Shown here: positions 7,381-11,270 of the stretch, in pieces
How positions within the stretch are numbered: position 1 is the first letter of the stretch
Layout of the letters: each line of letters opens with the position of its first letter
Assembly: GCA_017647245.1 (NCBI GenBank)
Contig: JAGCKY010000112.1
Coordinates: forward strand, 1-11,270
Length of the DNA stretch: 11,270 nt
Direction of reading: 5' to 3'
Origin: Elusimicrobiaceae bacterium
GTDB lineage: Bacteria; Elusimicrobiota; Elusimicrobia; Elusimicrobiales; Elusimicrobiaceae
Translations under genes and position numbers: made by a program
Notes under the pieces: model-generated
Database searches by the model: none
Told to the model about the DNA's origin: nothing
The model's input: only the letters and a program-made list of their open reading frames with translations

Positions 7381-8320
7381 ATTTTTATTACTGATTTTAT
7401 GTTTTCTGACGGTACTGCCAATGCAGGCGGGGCTGTTTGGCATTTCTTTTAAAGACCGCAAGGAATATGTGCAAGCACGCGATTTATATGAACAGGGCCA
7501 ATACGAACAAGCCGTTACCGCATTGTCTAATTATATTTACAAAACAAAAAATATAAAACGCCGCGAAGCACGCGCCTACCGTTTATTGGGGTTGAGTTAC
7601 GAACAACTAAACCGCCCCGAAAAAGCATTGGAAGTGTATTTGGAAGCGTTGGAAGTTCACGATGACAATGTACCTTTATAAATAGCCGCCGCCGCGTTGT
7701 ATCAACGTACGCAACTCATAGACCAATCCATTGAGCTATACAACCGCGCATTGGAATTAGACTCCCACAATACCGAAGCCTTATCCGGCCAAGCCGACAA
7801 TTATATCCGCATGGGTTTTTATTCCAAAGCCCGCCAGTATTACAATCAGTTTTTCACGCTCAATCCACAGGCATCCGCCCGATACCGCGCGTCTTATGCT
7901 TATGCTTGTTTAAAACAACGCGACTTTGAAAAAGCTTTTATCAATATCACGATGGCCAAAACAGAGGACCCTTCGCAGGAAGCTTATTGGCTGCTCAGCG
8001 CGCACGCTTATAAAGGGCTGAGGCGCATGGCAGATGCGCTGGCTGATTTGGAAATAGCCATTTGGCTTGCACCCGATAATGCCGAGCTCAAAGCCATTAG
8101 AACGATTTGGTTATACCAACAAAAAGAGTCTGCCGCTTCTTTGCAAGCCGCACGTGAAATGCTCAAAGAAGACCCCCAAAACGAACTGGCGCTGTTTATG
8201 GTATACATGAATTTAAAAGACAGCAAACCCAAAGAGGCCCGCCGCGCCTTGCAACAGATTGTGGATTTGAACAATGATTCTTTTGCCCACCGCGTCGCCA
8301 AAAAGATTTTAGGAAAATAA
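7361..8320 (+). pseudogene. Exported TPR-repeat protein gene interrupted by an in-frame TAA
   Basis: Two reading-frame segments in the same frame, 7361-7681 and 7682-8320, are separated only by one TAA at 7679-7681. Read through, they form one protein of about 318 residues. It has a signal peptide (MTLLRNKFLLLILCF..., cleavage near MQA-G at about 23) followed by about eight tetratricopeptide repeats, for example ARDLYEQGQYEQAV, LGLSYEQLNRPEKALEVY, IDQSIELYNRALELDSHN and MGFYSKARQYYNQFFTLNP. The stop falls at the start of a repeat (VPL-stop-IAAAALYQRTQ). A Tyr codon there would restore the helix with one base change (TAT to TAA). Restarting in the second half is doubtful: the TTG at 7697 has no ribosome binding site and that part has no signal peptide. 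The rest of the frame is clean, so this is a very recent mutation, an assembly or sequencing error, or readthrough. TPR proteins scaffold protein complexes. This is the last gene of the operon. Confidence 0.82.
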
Positions 8321-8333
8321 TCTTTCTCAGCAC

Positions 8334-8363
8334 AAATCCCCTGCTTACACGCAGGGGATTTTT
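8334..8363 (+). terminator. Rho-independent terminator of the envelope operon
   Basis: AAATCCCCTGC (8334-8344), loop TTACAC and GCAGGGGATTT (8351-8361) form an 11-bp perfect stem, with T residues from 8359 to 8363. It lies 13 bases after the stop codon of the TPR gene and closes the six-gene run. Confidence 0.93.
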
Positions 8364-8393
8364 ATCACTATTTTAAGAAGGTAAAAATAGGGC

Positions 8394-8421
8394 TTGACTT
8401 GTTTTTTTTTTTTGGTATACT
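8394..8421 (+). promoter_or_regulatory. Pilin gene promoter with a T12 tract in the spacer
   Basis: TTGACT (8394-8399) and TATACT (8416-8421) are both one base from consensus and are separated by 16 nt. Twelve of those 16 bases are an uninterrupted T run (8402-8413). The expected start near 8428 gives a leader of about 90 nt. Slippage in the T run would change the -35/-10 distance, which is the classic layout of a phase-variable promoter. Confidence 0.75.
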
Positions 8422-8466
8422 TTCTTTGGAGCCGGATTTGCTATAGAACGTTTTTTGCTTCTGGCC

Positions 8467-8487
8467 CCTTGCGATTTATTCGCAAGG
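8467..8487 (+). promoter_or_regulatory. Hairpin in the 5' leader of the pilin mRNA
   Basis: CCTTGCGA (8467-8474), loop TTTAT and TCGCAAGG (8480-8487) make a perfect 8-bp stem, followed by four T residues and an AT-rich stretch up to the ribosome binding site GAGAGGAG (8503-8510). It could be a weak attenuator or a stabilising 5' structure. It does not itself cover the ribosome binding site. Confidence 0.5.
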
Positions 8488-8516
8488 TTTTAGAAATTTT
8501 TAGAGAGGAGAATGTT

Positions 8517-9152
8517 ATGGAAGAAAATAAAAAGGATATAAATAATACTGTCATCCTGAAAAGTCTTTGTTCAGGATCTCATCCGCTTACTCAGAAACGA
8601 CGAGGTCCTGAGCAAAAACACCTCAGGACGACAGATTCTTTTGGCTTTACCCTTATTGAATTATTAGTAGTCGTGCTTATCATCGGCATTTTGGCCGCGA
8701 TTGCCCTGCCGCAGTACAGAAAAGCGGTGATGAAAAGCAGATTTACGCAGCTTAAAGTATTGGCACACGGTTTGGCGCAAGCAGAGGAAGTTTACTACTT
8801 AGCCAACGGATACTATGCCACTAAACCGGAGGAATTGGATATACAACTTCCCGGCGGTACACCTAGCCCAAACCACGAAAACATTTATAATTATGACTGG
8901 GGATATTGCTATACAGAGATCAACGATTCCAAAGATACAAGTAAAAATCAAGTTGCTTGCCAAAATACAGATATAGGCATGGAGTATCAGGTCCGGCTAA
9001 TACATTCCACCGAGGGAAATCGGCAAACTTGCGCGACAACTAATACAGATTTGTCTTCTGTGCAAAATCAGATATGTAAAGTCGAAACAGGGCGGACCAC
9101 CTATACCACCCGAAACACTTCTGCCAATTACACCACTTGGAGATATAAATAA
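8517..9152 (+). CDS. Type IV pilin-like (pseudopilin) protein with an unusually long prepilin leader
   Basis: A 211-residue prepilin. The processing site is clear: G43 then F44-T-L-I-E48, followed by the hydrophobic helix LLVVVLIIGILAAIALPQY, as in type IVa pilins and type II secretion pseudopilins. A prepilin peptidase should cut after G43 and methylate F44, leaving a mature protein of 168 residues. Mature Glu5 (E48) is present. The C-terminal domain has four cysteines (GYCY, VACQ, QTCA, QICK), likely two disulfides. The ATG at 8517 has GAGAGGAG 6 nt upstream; the open frame extends back to 8394, but that region is promoter and leader. Leaders are usually about 5-25 residues; here 29 of the 43 leader codons come from a palindromic DNA element (8548-8634). 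No assembly ATPase or peptidase gene is nearby, so this is an orphan pilin locus. Confidence 0.93.
   Translation: MEENKKDINNTVILKSLCSGSHPLTQKRRGPEQKHLRTTDSFGFTLIELLVVVLIIGILAAIALPQYRKAVMKSRFTQLKVLAHGLAQAEEVYYLANGYYATKPEELDIQLPGGTPSPNHENIYNYDWGYCYTEINDSKDTSKNQVACQNTDIGMEYQVRLIHSTEGNRQTCATTNTDLSSVQNQICKVETGRTTYTTRNTSANYTTWRYK
8548..8634. repeat. 87-bp double-hairpin palindromic element inserted in frame in the pilin gene
   Basis: Two 33-bp arms, 8548-8580 and 8602-8634, are inverted copies matching at 26 of 33 positions, with most differences being transitions. They flank a 21-bp centre. Each arm is itself a hairpin: TCCTGAA/TTCAGGA on the left, and GTCCTGAG/CTCAGGAC on the right. The termini are CTGTC and GACAG. 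The length, 87 bp, is exactly 29 codons and contains no stop in the pilin frame, so the reading frame is kept. The layout is that of short palindromic repeats that invade coding regions, such as the Rickettsia palindromic elements. The TCATCCTGA-type end also resembles, from memory, dispersed repeats seen in several bacterial genomes. No target-site duplication is evident. Confidence 0.8.
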
Positions 9153-9163
9153 ATTCTAATCAC

Positions 9164-9197
9164 AAAAAGCGCAAGACAAACTGCCTTGCGCTTTTTT
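9164..9197. terminator. Bidirectional terminator between the pilin gene and kbl
   Basis: AAAAA (9164-9168), GCGCAAG (9169-9175), a 9-nt loop, CTTGCGC (9185-9191) and TTTTTT (9192-9197). Reading right gives a 7-bp stem with a U run for the pilin transcript. Reading left gives the same stem with a U5 run for the kbl transcript, whose stop codon is at 9221. Confidence 0.9.
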
Positions 9198-9220
9198 GTG
9201 TGTGTTTCAAACAATCAAAC

Positions 9221-10411
9221 TTATTTTATCAGGCCCATTTCTTTGCCGACTTTGGCAAATTTTGCCGCGGCAAATTCAAGATCCTTGCGCGTGTGGCCCG
9301 CCGTTACAATCGTGCGCAGACGCTCCTTGCCTTTCGGTACCGTCGGAAACACAATCGCCAGCGCAAACACGCCTTCGTCAAACAAGCGTTTGCTTAATTC
9401 CTTGGCTTTAGCGCTGTCGCCCACCATAACAGGGGTGACCGGCGTTTCGCTGTGGCCCGTATCAAAGCCCGCATCTTTGAGCGCCTGTTTAAAATAATGC
9501 GTATTATCCCACAAGGCTTTCAAGCGTTCCGGCTCGTTTTCAATCACATCTAAACCCGCCAAGCATGTAGCAATTACAGAGGGCGGTTGTGAACTGGAGA
9601 ATAGGAACGGACGCGCGGTAGAGACCATATAATCGCGCAGTTTTTGCGGACCGCACACATAACCGCCGACGGCCGCAAATGCTTTAGACAGCGTGCCGAT
9701 TTGAATATCCACTTTGCCCTGCATATGAAAATGTTCCACCGTGCCGTGTCCGTGCTCACCCAAAACACCCGACGCGTGTGCGTCATCAATCATGGTCAGC
9801 ACGCCGTGTTTGTCACACAGTTCCACAATGTCGGGCAAATTACAAATATCGCCGTCCATGCTAAATACACCGTCAGTTACCAATAATTTGCGGCGCGCGC
9901 GTTTAACTTCTTCGCTTTCCAAAATTTCTTTCAAATGTGCCATATCGCTGTGGCGGTATACTTTTTTTTGCGCTTTAGCCAAACGTCCGCCGTCAATGAT
10001 AGACGCGTGGTTTAGCTCGTCGGAAATCAATACGTCTTGCGGCGAAGTCATTAGACATTGGCAGGTAGCAGTATTGGCAGTAAAGCCGGACTGCGTCAAA
10101 ATGGCCGCTTCCGCGCCTTTAAATTTCGCTAGCCGCCGCTCCAATTCTTCGTGCATGGTCATCGTGCCGATAATCGTACGCACCGCCGCCGTGCCGATAC
10201 CGTATTTTTCTATGGCTTCCGTGGCGGCTTTTTTGACCTTCGGGTGCGTGGTCATATTGAGATAATTGTTAGACGTGAGATTGACTACTTTTTTGCCGTC
10301 AATCACCGCCACCGGGGCTTGCTCACTTTCCAAAATGTGCAACTTGATAAAGCGGTTTTCCGCTTTGAGTTGTGCGATTTCTTCGTCTAAAAAATCAAAC
10401 TTTTTGTTCAT
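9221..10411 (-). CDS. kbl: Glycine C-acetyltransferase (2-amino-3-ketobutyrate CoA ligase)
   Basis: A PLP enzyme of the alpha-oxoamine synthase family that cleaves 2-amino-3-ketobutyrate with CoA to give glycine and acetyl-CoA in the cytoplasm. At 396 residues it is full length. Visible motifs are LTSNNYLNMTTHP (45-57), AAVRTIIGTMTMHEELERRLA (75-95), LNHASIIDGGRLA, TDGVFSMDGD (179-188), IDDAHASGVLGEHGHG with D209 and H212 contacting the cofactor, and TLSKAFAAVGG with K243 as the Schiff-base lysine. Sequence alone does not fully exclude 8-amino-7-oxononanoate synthase, a close relative. The adjacent threonine dehydrogenase gene decides it. GGAG lies 5 nt before the ATG, and the gap to tdh is 9 bp, so the two genes form one operon. 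Confidence 0.95.
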   Translation of the reverse strand: MNKKFDFLDEEIAQLKAENRFIKLHILESEQAPVAVIDGKKVVNLTSNNYLNMTTHPKVKKAATEAIEKYGIGTAAVRTIIGTMTMHEELERRLAKFKGAEAAILTQSGFTANTATCQCLMTSPQDVLISDELNHASIIDGGRLAKAQKKVYRHSDMAHLKEILESEEVKRARRKLLVTDGVFSMDGDICNLPDIVELCDKHGVLTMIDDAHASGVLGEHGHGTVEHFHMQGKVDIQIGTLSKAFAAVGGYVCGPQKLRDYMVSTARPFLFSSSQPPSVIATCLAGLDVIENEPERLKALWDNTHYFKQALKDAGFDTGHSETPVTPVMVGDSAKAKELSKRLFDEGVFALAIVFPTVPKGKERLRTIVTAGHTRKDLEFAAAKFAKVGKEMGLIK

Positions 10412-10420
10412 AGTTTCTCC

Positions 10421-11270
10421 TTAAGGAATCATAATGACTTTGCCGCATTTGCGCTCCGGGTCCGTCATGGCCGCAAACGCTTTTTCAAAATCTTTCATCT
10501 CAAACTGATGCGTAATCACCGGGCGCGGATTGATTTTGCCCGCGCGCAAAAGTGCGTCCATAGTGTACCAACTTTCATATATTTGGCGGCCTGTGAGTCC
10601 TTGCACTTGCACGCCTTTAAACACAATGAGATTAGCATAGTCAATCGTAATCGGCCCGCCGGGCAACCCAAACGCCACAAAGTGTCCCGCGGGTTTAATC
10701 GCACGCAACGCCAAATCAATGCCCGCCGGGTGGCCGGACATTTCAATAACCACGTCCACGCCTTTTTCGTCGCCGGACGCTTGGATAATTTTTTGAAGCG
10801 CGCCGGATTCATTGGGGTCAATAATCACATCTGCGCCCATTTGCTCGGCGAGTTTCTTGCGAAAAGCGGAAGTTTCCGTGGCGATAACTTTGGCCGCGCC
10901 CGCGGCTTTAGCCACGTTGGCGGCAAACAAACCTTGCGCCCCCATACCGTTTACCAGCACCACTTTACCGACGATATCGTTTTTAAGGGTGGCATATACG
11001 GCATTGCCAAGCGGCTCCATAATTGAGCCGATATCTTTCAAACTATCGTCAGCATGTTTCCAACCGCAACGCGCGGGAATAGCCGCATACTGCGCAAATC
11101 CGCCGGGGCGGTCCAAACCAATCGTTTGGTTATGTGCACACACATCGCGGTGATTGTGGCGGCATTCATAGCATTGTCCGCACCAGACGTGCGATTCAAT
11201 AGAAATAAAATCGCCTTTTTTAAATCCTTTGGCTTCCGGGCCGACTTCTTCCACCGTACCGCACAGCTCG
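10421..11270 (-). CDS. tdh: L-threonine 3-dehydrogenase, zinc MDR type (5' end beyond the window)
   Basis: This enzyme oxidises L-threonine with NAD+ to 2-amino-3-ketobutyrate, the substrate of the kbl product. The frame is open to the window edge, so the first part of the gene, including the first catalytic zinc ligand, is missing. The visible 282 codons start at ELCGTVEEVG, just inside the zinc-binding GHE region; the GTG at 11254 is internal, not a start. The structural zinc site is present as CGQCYECRHNHRDVC. The family segment TIGLDRPGGFAQYAAIPA follows, then the Rossmann fold with GMGAQG and an acidic residue at the end of the second strand (VIATET), as in NAD-dependent enzymes. It resembles sorbitol dehydrogenases too, but the neighbouring kbl gene supports threonine. 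The TAA stop (10421-10423) is followed directly by the ribosome binding site of kbl. Confidence 0.92.
   Translation of the reverse strand, partial: ELCGTVEEVGPEAKGFKKGDFISIESHVWCGQCYECRHNHRDVCAHNQTIGLDRPGGFAQYAAIPARCGWKHADDSLKDIGSIMEPLGNAVYATLKNDIVGKVVLVNGMGAQGLFAANVAKAAGAAKVIATETSAFRKKLAEQMGADVIIDPNESGALQKIIQASGDEKGVDVVIEMSGHPAGIDLALRAIKPAGHFVAFGLPGGPITIDYANLIVFKGVQVQGLTGRQIYESWYTMDALLRAGKINPRPVITHQFEMKDFEKAFAAMTDPERKCGKVIMIP

Noticed and set aside
7697..8320. Second half of the TPR gene as an independent protein starting at TTG 7697
   Set aside because: There is no ribosome binding site, no signal peptide, and the start lies inside a TPR helix that continues from the upstream half.
8394..8516. 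Extension of the pilin reading frame upstream to the ATG/TTG-type start at 8394
   Set aside because: This stretch contains the promoter boxes and leader hairpin, the encoded residues do not resemble a leader, and the ATG at 8517 has a strong ribosome binding site.
8480..9191. Long-range pairing between the pilin leader (CGCAAGG) and its terminator (CCTTGCG)
   Set aside because: Seven complementary bases are easily explained by two independent GC-rich hairpins sharing a common hexamer, and nothing else supports pairing.
9741..10265. Open frame of 174 codons on the plus strand inside kbl
   Set aside because: It is the antisense shadow of a well-supported kbl gene, with no ribosome binding site and a composition unlike a real protein.

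Overview
The window looks like chromosomal DNA of a diderm (Gram-negative type) bacterium of moderate GC content. Envelope signals are plentiful: Sec signal peptides, a lipobox, a TolC-family outer-membrane protein, a barrel-like protein ending in Phe, and a type IV pilin-like protein. The pilin N-terminus (FTLIELLVVVLIIGILAAIA, then LPQYRKAVMKSRF) closely resembles the many pilin-like proteins I associate with Elusimicrobium. I therefore favour a host-associated member of the Elusimicrobiota, with moderate confidence and from memory of family sequences only. Most genes end in TAA, two in TAG and one in TGA, so the standard code applies.

Layout. (1) 36-506, minus strand: greA, with a clear promoter. 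(2) 600-1349, plus: an exported trypsin/HtrA-like serine protease without a PDZ domain, divergent from greA. (3) 1409-3256, plus: a 615-residue membrane-anchored protein I do not recognise, with its own promoter and a strong intrinsic terminator. (4) 3389-8320, plus: a compact six-gene run bounded by a promoter (3314-3343) and a terminator (8334-8363). It encodes a lipoprotein, a barrel-like outer-membrane protein, a two-helix HAMP protein with no output domain, a TolC-like outer-membrane protein, an exported patatin-like phospholipase, and an exported TPR protein broken by one in-frame TAA. (5) 8394-9152, plus: a pilin gene with a T12 tract in its promoter spacer, a leader hairpin, and an 87-bp palindromic element inserted in frame inside the prepilin leader peptide. 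(6) 9221-11270, minus: kbl and the 3' part of tdh, the threonine-to-glycine pathway, in one operon that converges on the pilin gene across a shared terminator.

How they work together. tdh and kbl convert threonine to glycine and acetyl-CoA. The six-gene run is the best candidate for an undescribed system: every product is predicted to sit in or cross the envelope, and the run combines a lipase-fold enzyme with an outer-membrane channel protein and a HAMP membrane protein. Its function is not known to me. The pilin locus is the most striking at the DNA level, because it combines a potential slippage-controlled promoter with a palindrome that became coding sequence in a peptide segment that should be discarded during pilin maturation.
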